Below are positions 9,559 through 20,259 of a DNA stretch of 64,000 nt, piece after piece. Under the pieces are notes generated by a model. That model was not told the DNA's origin, searched no databases, and was given only the letters and a program-made list of their open reading frames with translations. Both the position numbers and the translations under genes were made by a program. The DNA comes from JANQIO01 sp036351375 (GTDB taxonomy: Bacteria; Pseudomonadota; Gammaproteobacteria; Pseudomonadales; Halieaceae), in the NCBI GenBank assembly GCA_036351375.1, contig JAZBOY010000186.1:62001-126000 (forward strand). Reading direction: 5' to 3'. Numbering within the stretch: position 1 is the stretch's first letter; each line of letters starts with the position of its first letter.

Positions 9559-10625
9559 TAGTCAAAACTCCGCATCGCGAGCCCGCAGGCGATCATCAGC
9601 GCTGGTGCGTCGCTGGACAGCGCCACCGCATTCACTTTGGAAGAGATGGCCATATCCGCGAAGGGATTGGCCACCGTGGCCGGGGTGCCAAGCTTGTCCT
9701 GCACCATGTCCGCCAGGCCCTCCATGGAAGACACGCCGCCGGCCAGCACGATGTAGTCCACGTCGTTGTACTGGCTGGAGGAGAAGAAGAACTGCAGCGA
9801 ACGCGCTACCTGCTGAACCACGGCATCCTTGAACGGCTCGAGCACCTCGGGCTCGTAGTCATCGGGCAGGCCGCCCTGCTTCTTGGCCAGGCCCGCCTCT
9901 TCCACCGGCAGCCCGTAGCGGCGCATGATTTCGTCGGTGAGCTGCTTGCCGCCAAACAGCTGCTCACGGGTGTAAATAGTATTGCCGTTGGAAAGAACGC
10001 TGAGGGTGGTCATCTGCGCGCCGATGTCGACAACGGCCACCGTGTTGTCTTCATCTATATCCAGCTGGTTGCGTACCAGGCCGAAAGCTCGCTCCATGGC
10101 GTAGGCTTCGACGTCCATGATCTTGGCAGTCAGTTCGGCGGTTTCGATGGCCTCAACGCGGGTATCGATGGTCTCGCGGCGACAGGCGGCCAGCAAAACC
10201 TCGACGCGTGTCTCATTATCAGGCAAGGGGCCCTGGATCTCGAAGTCGATGGCTACTTCTTCCAGGGGGTAGGGAATATACTGGTCGGCCTCGAGCGTCA
10301 GCTGGGTTTCCATTTCGTCTTCACTGATACCCGCCGGCATGTCGATCACCTTGGTGATCACCGAGGAGCCGGCCACCGCAGCGGCCACATGTTTGACCTT
10401 GGTCTTGGACTGGTTGACAACGTTGCGGATGGCATTGGCCACGCCATCGATGTCGTTGACGTTTTTCTCGATCACGGCATCGGCGGGCAGGGAGCTGACC
10501 GCATAGCTCTCAACGCGGTAGCGCTCGCCGGTGTGGCTCAGCTCAAGCAACTTTACAGTCGTTGAGCTGATGTCGAGACCCAGAACCGGGGTCGACTTTC
10601 TCTTCCCAAAAAGCCCTAACACCAT
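9558..10625 (-). CDS. pilM: type IV pilus actin-like ATPase PilM
   Basis: Cytoplasmic actin-fold protein that binds the PilN N-terminus and couples the pilus motor to the envelope complex. It is 355 aa. The N-terminal nucleotide-binding loop LGLDISSTTVKL and a second phosphate motif VAVVDIGAQMT are visible, as is a third, VLAGGVSSMEGL. First gene of the operon. It diverges from mrcA across an AT-rich 180-base gap that should hold its promoter. Confidence 0.96.
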   Translation of the reverse strand: MVLGLFGKRKSTPVLGLDISSTTVKLLELSHTGERYRVESYAVSSLPADAVIEKNVNDIDGVANAIRNVVNQSKTKVKHVAAAVAGSSVITKVIDMPAGISEDEMETQLTLEADQYIPYPLEEVAIDFEIQGPLPDNETRVEVLLAACRRETIDTRVEAIETAELTAKIMDVEAYAMERAFGLVRNQLDIDEDNTVAVVDIGAQMTTLSVLSNGNTIYTREQLFGGKQLTDEIMRRYGLPVEEAGLAKKQGGLPDDYEPEVLEPFKDAVVQQVARSLQFFFSSSQYNDVDYIVLAGGVSSMEGLADMVQDKLGTPATVANPFADMAISSKVNAVALSSDAPALMIACGLAMRSFD

Positions 10626-10805
10626 GATTATCGTTTTTCCTATTGGTATCCGTAACTTACGTTGTTTTTATACACCGATACATTAAATACAAGATATAAC
10701 ATACACGCAAATATATAAAAAGGGTAAAAAAGCATATAATCACCCGCTCAGAGAATTCCGTGACAGATGTCGCAGTCCAGCAAGCCGTTGATTTCCCTGG
10801 TCTAA
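10626..10805. promoter_or_regulatory. AT-rich divergent promoter region between pilM and mrcA
   Basis: This 180-base gap is strikingly AT-rich against its surroundings. On the plus strand TATAAT at 10735-10740 could be the mrcA -10, but no convincing -35 lies 16-18 bases upstream (10712-10717 is TATATA). Several TATA-like words on the minus strand could serve pilM, and none stands out. I see no terminator or operator palindrome. Confidence 0.4.
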
Positions 10806-13307
10806 ATGAAGTTCCTTAAATTTCTTTTGCGTCTCATCCCCCTCGGGGCTTGCGGTGCCATCATGATCGGCGCCGGGGTGTACCTGCACCTCAGCCCGAG
10901 CCTGCCCTCAGTCGATGTATTGAAGGATGTGCGCCTGCAAACCCCGATGCGCGTTTACACCCGCGAAGGGGACCTGATCGGCCAGTTCGGCGAGAAGAAA
11001 CGCAACCCGCTGCCCTATGACCGGATTCCGCCCCTGTTCATCCAGTCACTGCTGGCTGCAGAGGATGACGGCTTCTTCGATCACGTGGGCATCGACTTCA
11101 TGGGTCTGGCGCGGGCGGTGTCGGAACTGGTGCTGACGGGTGAAAAAGGGTCTGGCGGTTCGACCCTGACCATGCAGGTGGCGCGCAACTACTTCCTGAC
11201 CCTGGAGCGCACCTTTACCCGCAAGTTCAAGGAAATACTGCTGTCGCTGGAGATCGAGCGCGTTCTCAGCAAGGAAGAGATTTTCGAACTCTACTTCAAC
11301 CAGATGTTCCTGGGGCATCGCGCCTATGGTTTCGAGGCCGCTGCCCAGGTGTACTACGGCAAGAACATCGAAGAACTGGACCTGGCCCAACTGGCTATGC
11401 TCGCGGGCCTGCCCAAGGCACCGTCTCGCTACAATCCCATCTCCAACCCGCAGCGCTCACAGGAACGCCGAGACTGGATTCTCGGGCGTATGCAGCGCCT
11501 GGGCTACATCGACGAGGCGGACTACCTGCTGGCAGTAGCGGCCCCTGTCACCGCCAGCTTCCATGGCGCGAAGCTCGCCTTCGACGCGCCCTATGCAGCC
11601 GAAATGGCGCGCAGCGAGATGGTCCGGAAATACGGGCTGGCGGCTTACAGTGACGGCTACCACGTCTACACCACTATCAGCAGCAACCTGCAGCGCACCG
11701 CCAACCGGGCGGTAGATGAGGCACTGGCCACCTACGACGAGCGCCACGGCTACCGCGGGCCGGAGCAGTCGCTGCCGGTGCTGGACGACGAGGAAGACCC
11801 GCTGCCGCGCTGGCGCGATCAGCTCGAACAGACCCGTGAGATCGCCGGCCGGCTCCCCGCCATCGTGGTGGCCATTGGCGAACCCGTGCCCGACCCCAAC
11901 GGCGCAGAGGCAGCCAGCGATACGCAGGCCGCTAGCGATACAGAGGTCGCAAGCGAGACAGGGGTCGAGACAGACGAGGCCTCCGAGCCCCCCAGCAGCG
12001 CCAATAACATTACCATCCTGCTGGCAGATGGCACGCAGGCACTATTGCCCTGGGAGAACGGGCCCTCCGCTGCACGGCCCCATATCAATGAAAACCGCCG
12101 CGGCCCGTCGCCGGGCAGCGCTAAAGAGTTGTTCGCGGTGGGCGACTTGATCCGCGTACGCCAGGAGGGCGACAGCTGGCACCTGACCCAGGTGCCCGAG
12201 GCCCAGGCCGCGCTGGTTGCGCTGAACCCGGACGACGGCGGCCTGCTCAGCCTGGTGGGCGGCCTGGGCTTCGCCAAGAGCAAGTTCAACCGTGTGACCC
12301 AGGCCGTGCGGCAGCCGGGCTCCAGCTTCAAGCCTTTCATTTATAGCGCCGCCCTGGAGCAGGGCTGGACGGCTGCAAGCATCATCAACGATGCACCGGT
12401 GGTGTTCGAAGACGCAGCGCTGGAAGACACCTGGCGCCCGGAGAACGATGGCGGCAGGTTCTACGGCCCCACCCGGCTGCGCTGGGCACTGACCAAATCG
12501 CGCAACCTGGTGTCAATTCGCCTGCTTGAGCAGGTGGGCATCAATACCGCTATCGACTACGCCGGGCGCTTCGGTTTCAGGACCGATGAGATGGCTCGGG
12601 ATCTGTCGCTGGCGCTGGGCACCCACGCTATTACGCCACTGGAGCTGGCCACGGCCTATGCGGCCCTCGCCAATGGCGGGTACAAGGTATATCCCTACCT
12701 GATCGACCGGATCGAGAACTTTGACCGCGAGGAAGTGTTCAAGGCCCGGCCGGTAACCGTCTGCAGGGAGTGCGAGTCGGATGAGGCCGAGGTCGCGCTG
12801 GTTGAGGAAGAACTCAGCATGGAAGAGATCCTCAACCAGCCCGAGTCCGCGGAGCTGCCCCGTGCCGAGCGCATCATGGATGAGTGCGTGAATTACATTA
12901 TCGACAGCATGCTGCAGGATGTGATCCGGCTCGGCACCGGCCGCGGCGCCCGGGTGCTGGAACGCAGCGATATCGCCGGCAAGACGGGTACCACCAACGG
13001 CCCCACCGACGCCTGGTTCTCAGGCTACAACCCGGACGTGGTAGCCACTGCCTGGCTGGGCTTTGATTCCAACGCCGAACTGGGCAAGATCGAGTTCGGC
13101 GGCAAGGCGGCCCTGCCTATGTGGATCGAACTGATGCGAGAAGCGCTGAAATCCAGCCCGGAGCGAGCCCGCCCGGTGCCGGAGTGCATCACCAACGTGC
13201 GCATCGACCCCACCACCGGGCTGCTGGCGCGGCCCGGGCAGGCGGATGCCATCTTCGAAGTGTTCCGTGTGGGTAACGTTCCGACCGACTCGGTCAGCCA
13301 GCGCTAG
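10806..13307 (+). CDS. mrcA: class A penicillin-binding protein 1A
   Basis: Bifunctional peptidoglycan synthase anchored in the inner membrane: polymerises lipid II and cross-links peptides. It is 833 aa. One membrane helix (about 10-30) precedes a GT51 glycosyltransferase domain whose catalytic Glu86 is in EDDGFFDHVGID. The transpeptidase has SxxK at Ser506-Lys509 (GSSFKP), SxN as SRN (KSRNLVS) and KTGT (KTGTTNGP). An acidic insert at about residues 366-400 in the OB-like region holds three hexapeptide repeats (AASDTQ, AASDTE, VASETG), an oddity for the family. Convergent with the malic enzyme gene. Confidence 0.97.
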   Translation: MKFLKFLLRLIPLGACGAIMIGAGVYLHLSPSLPSVDVLKDVRLQTPMRVYTREGDLIGQFGEKKRNPLPYDRIPPLFIQSLLAAEDDGFFDHVGIDFMGLARAVSELVLTGEKGSGGSTLTMQVARNYFLTLERTFTRKFKEILLSLEIERVLSKEEIFELYFNQMFLGHRAYGFEAAAQVYYGKNIEELDLAQLAMLAGLPKAPSRYNPISNPQRSQERRDWILGRMQRLGYIDEADYLLAVAAPVTASFHGAKLAFDAPYAAEMARSEMVRKYGLAAYSDGYHVYTTISSNLQRTANRAVDEALATYDERHGYRGPEQSLPVLDDEEDPLPRWRDQLEQTREIAGRLPAIVVAIGEPVPDPNGAEAASDTQAASDTEVASETGVETDEASEPPSSANNITILLADGTQALLPWENGPSAARPHINENRRGPSPGSAKELFAVGDLIRVRQEGDSWHLTQVPEAQAALVALNPDDGGLLSLVGGLGFAKSKFNRVTQAVRQPGSSFKPFIYSAALEQGWTAASIINDAPVVFEDAALEDTWRPENDGGRFYGPTRLRWALTKSRNLVSIRLLEQVGINTAIDYAGRFGFRTDEMARDLSLALGTHAITPLELATAYAALANGGYKVYPYLIDRIENFDREEVFKARPVTVCRECESDEAEVALVEEELSMEEILNQPESAELPRAERIMDECVNYIIDSMLQDVIRLGTGRGARVLERSDIAGKTGTTNGPTDAWFSGYNPDVVATAWLGFDSNAELGKIEFGGKAALPMWIELMREALKSSPERARPVPECITNVRIDPTTGLLARPGQADAIFEVFRVGNVPTDSVSQR
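11910..11963 (+). repeat. three 18-base in-frame repeats inside mrcA
   Basis: Three imperfect 18-base units in tandem encode AASDTQ, AASDTE and VASETG. They lie inside a low-complexity acidic Ser/Thr/Glu-rich insert of the PBP1A OB-like domain. The 18-base unit keeps frame on gain or loss. Confidence 0.7.
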
Positions 13308-13322
13308 CGCGCCGCAGCCCAC

Positions 13323-14564
13323 TCAGGCGTACTGCTCCGGCAGGGGCAGGCGCGCCACTCCTGATTCCACTGCTGCCCGTGCCACCGCGGCGGGCACCCG
13401 GCTGGCAAGCCGCACGTCCATGGGCTTGGGAATGATGTAATCGGGGCCAAAGTTCAGCGCTTCCAGGCCAAAGGCCGACAGCACCTCGGCGGGGACAGGC
13501 TCCTTGGCCAGCTCGCGGATCGCATGCACCGCGGCAATCTTCATCTCTTCCGTGATCGCGCTGGCGCGTACGTCCAGCGCGCCGCGGAAGATGAAGGGGA
13601 AGCCCAGCACATTATTCACCTGGTTCGGGTAGTCGGAACGACCGGTGGCCAGGACCACGTCATCCCGGGTTGCCAGCGCCAGTTCCGGTTTGATCTCCGG
13701 GTCCGGGTTGGAGCAGGCGAACACCACCGGCCGCGGCGCCATGCTCTTGAGCATCTCCGGGGTCAGCAAGTCGGCGCCGGACAGGCCGATAAACACGTCT
13801 GCCCCTTCACAGGCGTCCGCCAGGCTGCGCAGCTCCGTGTCGTTGGCAAACTCCGCCTTGTAGACGTTCACGCCGTCGCGGCCCTTGCTGATCACACCGC
13901 GGCGATCCAGCATGAAAATATTCTCACGGGTAGCACCCATGCTCACCAGCAAGCGCATGCAGGCAATGGCGGCGGCACCGGCGCCCAGGCAGACAATGCG
14001 CGCGTCGGCAATCGGCTTGTCCTGGATATCCAGCGCATTCAGGAGGCCGGCGGCGGTGACGATCGCCGTGCCGTGCTGGTCGTCGTGGAAGACCGGGATA
14101 TCGCAGCGCTCGCTGAGCTGACGCTCGATTTCGAAGCACTCCGGCGCCTTGATGTCCTCAAGGTTGATGCCGCCAAAGCTCTCGGCAATGCGCGCCACTG
14201 TATCGACAAACTCTGCCACGTCGCGAGTGTCCACCTCGATGTCAATCGCGTTGACGTTGGCGAAACGCTTGAAAAGCAGGGCCTTGCCTTCCATCACGGG
14301 CTTGCTGGCCAGGGCACCGATATCGCCAAGGCCCAGCACTGCGGTGCCATTGCTGATAACCGCTACCAGGTTCCCCTTGCCGGTGAAGCGGTAGGCTTCC
14401 AGCGGGTCGCCGGCAATTACCCGGCAGGGTTCGGCAACGCCGGGGCTGTACGCCAGGGCCAGGTCACGCTGGGTTTCGGCGGGGGTGGTCAGCTCTATGC
14501 TGATTTTTCCCGGTGAGGGCAGTTCATGGTACTCGAGAGCGGCTTGCTTGAGTTCCTCGGACAT
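13323..14564 (-). CDS. maeB: malic enzyme, short form
   Basis: Oxidatively decarboxylates malate to pyruvate, supplying NAD(P)H. It is 413 aa: the N-terminal malic domain with SPGVAEPCR and FHDDQHGTAIVTAAGLLNAL, then a Rossmann domain with GAGAAAIAC. The C-terminal phosphotransacetylase-like domain of the about 760-aa E. coli MaeB is absent, and the gene ends cleanly at PLPEQYA. This is the short type known in many bacteria, so I read no truncation. Cofactor preference cannot be settled by eye. A separate transcript from rpmE is implied by the terminator at 14607-14640. Confidence 0.93.
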   Translation of the reverse strand: MSEELKQAALEYHELPSPGKISIELTTPAETQRDLALAYSPGVAEPCRVIAGDPLEAYRFTGKGNLVAVISNGTAVLGLGDIGALASKPVMEGKALLFKRFANVNAIDIEVDTRDVAEFVDTVARIAESFGGINLEDIKAPECFEIERQLSERCDIPVFHDDQHGTAIVTAAGLLNALDIQDKPIADARIVCLGAGAAAIACMRLLVSMGATRENIFMLDRRGVISKGRDGVNVYKAEFANDTELRSLADACEGADVFIGLSGADLLTPEMLKSMAPRPVVFACSNPDPEIKPELALATRDDVVLATGRSDYPNQVNNVLGFPFIFRGALDVRASAITEEMKIAAVHAIRELAKEPVPAEVLSAFGLEALNFGPDYIIPKPMDVRLASRVPAAVARAAVESGVARLPLPEQYA

Positions 14565-14606
14565 ATCGACCTACTGGAATGGTGGTTGCGGACAAAAGTG
14601 GCAGAG

Positions 14607-14640
14607 AAAAAAAAGCGCCGAATCCCCAGGGAGACGGCGC
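14607..14640 (-). terminator. rho-independent terminator of rpmE
   Basis: Read on the minus strand, a 6-bp GC stem (GCGCCG/CGGCGC, arms 14640-14635 and 14620-14615) is followed directly by eight T (14614-14607). It lies 20 bases past the rpmE stop and before the malic enzyme start. Confidence 0.85.
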
Positions 14641-14659
14641 TGCGTGCTGTCGGTTGTGC

Positions 14660-14875
14660 TTAGCGCTTGGCGCCGCGGTTACCAAACCGCTTCTTGAAGC
14701 GATCGACCCGGCCACCGCTGTCGACAATCTTCTGCTTGCCGGTGAAGAACGGGTGGCACTGCGAGCAGACATCAATATGGATGTCTTCACACAGGGTGGA
14801 GCGCGTCTTGACGACATTGCCGCAACTGCAGGTTGCGTTGATCTCTTCGTACTTCGGATGAATATCTGCTTTCAT
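14660..14875 (-). CDS. rpmE: 50S ribosomal protein bL31, zinc-binding form
   Basis: Large-subunit ribosomal protein, 71 aa. The ATG at 14875 gives the normal start MKADIHPKYEEI with GGAGCTGACC just upstream; a longer frame to 14932 has no support. It is the C+ form: Cys16, Cys18, Cys37 and Cys40 (CSC and CSQC) should bind zinc. The end DRFKKRFG is typical. It diverges from priA and has its own terminator. Confidence 0.97.
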   Translation of the reverse strand: MKADIHPKYEEINATCSCGNVVKTRSTLCEDIHIDVCSQCHPFFTGKQKIVDSGGRVDRFKKRFGNRGAKR

Positions 14876-15062
14876 GGTCAGCTCCTCAGCTTGCGACGCC
14901 GCCACCCGATCTCGCGCCGGGCACCGCGCCATTTCTGGAGTCAGCCGGTAGTACCGGCCAAAAAATAGGCGGGCATCTTACCAGACCCCACGCAGGACGC
15001 AAGCACCGAAAACCGGCATGATTCCTGGCCTCTCGAGCCCCCTCGGCTGCTTCAGCGATGCT

Positions 15063-15070
15063 GCTACACT
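15063..15070 (+). promoter_or_regulatory. extended -10 element of priA, possible leaderless start
   Basis: CTGCTACACT at 15061-15070 holds an extended -10 (TGC then TACACT at 15065-15070). Only six bases separate it from the priA ATG at 15077, so transcription would begin at or next to the start codon. No Shine-Dalgarno sequence precedes the ATG. No clear -35 is present. Confidence 0.45.
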
Positions 15071-15076
15071 GCCGCC

Positions 15077-17257
<2,181 letters not shown>

Positions 17258-17349
17258 CCGAAACCTCTCGCGGCAGGGGTATCCCGGTAGCAATAGCCCA
17301 CGCTGTCGGGGATAATGGCCGCCCTCTGAAATCTCACACCCCTGTATAG

Positions 17350-19035
17350 ATGAAGGAACACCTGAACGAGCTCATTGGCCAGGCCCTGGACAGCCTGGTG
17401 AGCGCCGGCGACCTGCCCGCCGATATCGAGCCCAATATCCAGCTGGAACGCACCCGCGACCCGGCCCATGGCGACCTCGCCAGCAACATCGCCCTGGCCT
17501 TGGCCAAGCGCGCCGGTTGTGCACCGCGTGACCTCGCGGCACGCATCTGTGCTGCGCTGCCGGATTCCCCGCAGCTGGCCAAAACTGAAATCGCCGGCCC
17601 CGGCTTCATCAATTTCTTCCTGACCGACGCCAGCAGCGCGGCTATCGTGCAGCGCATCCTGGAAGCGGGCGAGGCCTTCGGCCGCAGCGACCTGGGCAAG
17701 GGCCGCAAGGTGCAGGTGGAATTCGTCTCGGCCAATCCCACCGGGCCGCTGCATATCGGCCACGGCCGCCAGGCCGCTCTGGGCGACAGCGCCGCACGGC
17801 TGCTCGAGGCCACCGGTTGGGAGGTGAGTCGCGAGTTCTACTACAACGACGCCGGCGAGCAGATCAACAACCTGGCCCGCTCGGTTCAGGCCCGCGCCCG
17901 CGGCCTCGACCCCGAGTCGCCCGAATGGCCGGCGGACGGCTATCGCGGCGAGTACATCGCGGACGTGGCCCGCGACTACCTCGCCGGCGCCCACGTGGAT
18001 GCCGAGGACAAACACGTGGACGCAGCCAGCGACCCGGATGACCTGGAGGCTATCCGCGAGTTTGCCGTGGCGTACCTGCGCCACGAGCAGGACCTGGACC
18101 TGCAAGCCTTCGGCGTGGCCTTTGACGTATTCTTCCTGGAATCCTCCCTGTACGACTCGGGCGAGGTGGACGATACGGTGGAGGCGCTGGTCAGCCGCGA
18201 GCAGACCTATGAGGAAGACGGCGCCCTGTGGCTCAAGACCACCGGCTTCGGCGACGACAAGGACCGCGTCATGCGCAAGCGCGACGGCGGCTATACCTAT
18301 TTCCTGCCCGATGTGGCCTACCACCACAACAAGTGGCGGCGCGGCTTCGACCGGGTGATTGACGTACAGGGCGCTGACCACCACTCCACGGTCACCCGGG
18401 TGCGGGCGGGCCTGCAGGCACTCGAGGTGGGTATTCCCGAGGGCTGGCCGGAGTACGTGCTGCACCAGATGGTGACCGTCATGCGCGGCGGCAGCGAGGT
18501 GAAAATCAGCAAGCGCGCGGGCGGCTACTACACCCTGCGCGAGCTGATCGAGGAAGTGGGCCGCGATGCCACCCGCTATTTCCTGGCGGCGCGGGCCCCC
18601 GGCTCGCAGCTGACCTTTGATATCGATCTCGCCCTGGCCCAGTCCAACGACAACCCGGTGTACTACATCCAGTATGCCCATGCCCGGGTGTGCAGCGTAT
18701 TCCGCAAGTTCGAGGAGAGCGGCGCCAGCTGGCAGCCCGAGGCGGCACTGGCCCACCTCGATCGCCTCGGGGAAGAGGAAGAGAAGGCCATTCTCAAGCG
18801 CCTGGACCAGTTCCCGGAACTGGTGGCGGCAGCGGCCGAGAAATCCGAGCCCCACAATGTCGCCAACTACCTGCGCGAGCTGGCCGGCGAGTTCCACAGC
18901 TGGTACAACGCCCACAAGGTGCTGCTGGATGACGCCGAGCTGCGCGACGCACGCCTGGCGCTATCCGCCGCGGTGCGGCAAACCATCGCCAACGGCCTCG
19001 GCCTGCTGGGCGTGAGCGCACCGGAGACCATGTAG
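17350..19035 (+). CDS. argS: arginyl-tRNA synthetase
   Basis: Class I aminoacyl-tRNA synthetase charging tRNA-Arg. It is 561 aa. The Arg-tRNA-synthetase N-terminal additional domain (about 1-90) is followed by the HIGH motif in GPLHIGHGRQAALGD. A KMSKS-like KISKRAGGYYTLREL and the alpha-helical anticodon-binding (DALR) domain at the C-terminus follow. It comes after priA with a 92-base gap containing GATAAT at 17311, a possible -10 with no good -35. A 553-codon open frame antisense to it is a composition artefact. Confidence 0.97.
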   Translation: MKEHLNELIGQALDSLVSAGDLPADIEPNIQLERTRDPAHGDLASNIALALAKRAGCAPRDLAARICAALPDSPQLAKTEIAGPGFINFFLTDASSAAIVQRILEAGEAFGRSDLGKGRKVQVEFVSANPTGPLHIGHGRQAALGDSAARLLEATGWEVSREFYYNDAGEQINNLARSVQARARGLDPESPEWPADGYRGEYIADVARDYLAGAHVDAEDKHVDAASDPDDLEAIREFAVAYLRHEQDLDLQAFGVAFDVFFLESSLYDSGEVDDTVEALVSREQTYEEDGALWLKTTGFGDDKDRVMRKRDGGYTYFLPDVAYHHNKWRRGFDRVIDVQGADHHSTVTRVRAGLQALEVGIPEGWPEYVLHQMVTVMRGGSEVKISKRAGGYYTLRELIEEVGRDATRYFLAARAPGSQLTFDIDLALAQSNDNPVYYIQYAHARVCSVFRKFEESGASWQPEAALAHLDRLGEEEEKAILKRLDQFPELVAAAAEKSEPHNVANYLRELAGEFHSWYNAHKVLLDDAELRDARLALSAAVRQTIANGLGLLGVSAPETM

Positions 19036-19052
19036 GTGAACGGGGTGGCAGC

Positions 19053-19628
19053 TTGACCCGGGATTTTGCCAACAAGGGCAGCACCACCCGTGGTACGGCC
19101 AGGACGAAGCCGGCCAATGCCAGTCGGCGCCAGTCGCAAGCGCCCGCCATCGCACCCTGGCCCTGGTTCCTGGCGGGCCTGTTGTGCGGCGTTTTCCTGA
19201 GCGGCCTGGTATGGCTGGCATCACAGCGTCCCGACACGGCTGCCGAGCAGGCGGTCGTTGCCCGGGAAAGCAGCGAGAAGCCTCGCCCCAGGCCGCGCTT
19301 CGATTTCTACACCTTGCTGCCCGAGCAGCGCATCGACGTCGACATCAACCCGGAAGCGATGGCCAATACCAGCGCCCCCAGCGACGAGTTCCTGCTGCAG
19401 GCCGGCAGTTTCAAGCAGGCGGAAGACGCCGACCGGCGCCGCGCCCAGCTGCTGCTGCTGGGGCTGACGGCGAACGTCGAGGAAGCCACCACCGACAACG
19501 GCCGCTGGTTCCGGGTCTACATCGGGCCCTTCGAGTCGCGTTCGGCCCTGCAGAGCGCACGCAACCGCACCGCGCAGGAAGGCATCGACACCCTGCTGCT
19601 GAAGCGACCCGTCAAGCCGGCGGGCTGA
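19053..19628 (+). CDS. SPOR-domain membrane protein (FtsN-like)
   Basis: Probable bitopic inner-membrane protein of 191 aa: basic cytoplasmic N-terminus, one membrane helix (about 34-54, PWFLAGLLCGVFLSGLVWLA), a short periplasmic linker and a C-terminal SPOR domain (about 110-185). The SPOR domain has the usual pattern LQAGSF...DADRRRAQL...WFRVYIGPF...A. SPOR domains bind denuded septal glycan, so a role in cell division is likely. It lies in the PA5052 position between argS and hslV. The start is TTG at 19053, 17 bases after the argS stop. Confidence 0.85.
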   Translation: MTRDFANKGSTTRGTARTKPANASRRQSQAPAIAPWPWFLAGLLCGVFLSGLVWLASQRPDTAAEQAVVARESSEKPRPRPRFDFYTLLPEQRIDVDINPEAMANTSAPSDEFLLQAGSFKQAEDADRRRAQLLLLGLTANVEEATTDNGRWFRVYIGPFESRSALQSARNRTAQEGIDTLLLKRPVKPAG

Positions 19629-19661
19629 GCTGATCGAGGCCGGCGCGCACTGCGGCGATCT

Positions 19662-19689
19662 CTTGTATTGACAGAACCCGCCCCCATAT
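19662..19689 (+). promoter_or_regulatory. heat-shock (sigma-32) promoter of hslVU
   Basis: CTTGTAT (19662-19668) and CCCCATAT (19682-19689) are separated by 13 bases. They match the sigma-32 consensus CTTGAAA-N13/14-CCCCATNT closely. The predicted start at about 19696 gives a short leader with GGAGA before the hslV ATG at 19713. hslVU is a classic sigma-32 target. Confidence 0.8.
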
Positions 19690-19712
19690 CCCGCTAAACG
19701 CAGGAGACACAC

Positions 19713-20255
19713 ATGGAACAATACCGGGGAACCACGATTCTCTCCGTTCGCCGCGGCGACAAGGTCGTCATCGGCGGTGACGGCCAGGTCTCGATGGGCA
19801 ATACCGTCATGAAAGGCAACGCCCGCAAGGTGCGTCGTCTTTACCGGGACCAGGTGCTGGCAGGGTTTGCGGGCGGCACTGCCGACGCCTTCACCCTGTT
19901 CGAACTGTTCGAGGCGCAGCTCGAAAAACACCAGGGCCACCTGGTGCGCGCCGCGGTGGAGCTGGCCAAGGCCTGGCGCACCGAGCGCGCCCTGCGCCGG
20001 CTTGAAGCCCTGCTGGCGGTGGCCGACAAGGAAACCTCGCTGATCATTACCGGCAACGGTGATGTGATAGAGCCGGAAGACAACCTGATTGCCATCGGCT
20101 CCGGCGGTCCCTTCGCCCAGGCCGCGGCGCGGGCCATGCTGGATACCACCGAGCTGCCGGCCCGGGATATCGTCGAGAAAGGCCTGGGCATAGCTGCCGA
20201 CATCTGTATCTACACCAATCACAATCGCGTAATCGAAGAGCTGGACTGCAACTGA
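19713..20255 (+). CDS. hslV: ATP-dependent protease subunit HslV
   Basis: Threonine peptidase of the HslVU (ClpYQ) heat-shock protease; forms a double hexamer capped by HslU. It is 180 aa. The conserved TTILSVRRGDKV start of the mature enzyme is preceded by MEQYRG, so Thr7 should become the nucleophile after removal of a six-residue prosequence. In E. coli only Met precedes the Thr. IGGDGQVSMGNTVMKG and the GSGGPFA motif are present. Four bases upstream of hslU and behind a sigma-32-type promoter. Confidence 0.97.
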   Translation: MEQYRGTTILSVRRGDKVVIGGDGQVSMGNTVMKGNARKVRRLYRDQVLAGFAGGTADAFTLFELFEAQLEKHQGHLVRAAVELAKAWRTERALRRLEALLAVADKETSLIITGNGDVIEPEDNLIAIGSGGPFAQAAARAMLDTTELPARDIVEKGLGIAADICIYTNHNRVIEELDCN

Positions 20256-20259
20256 CACC

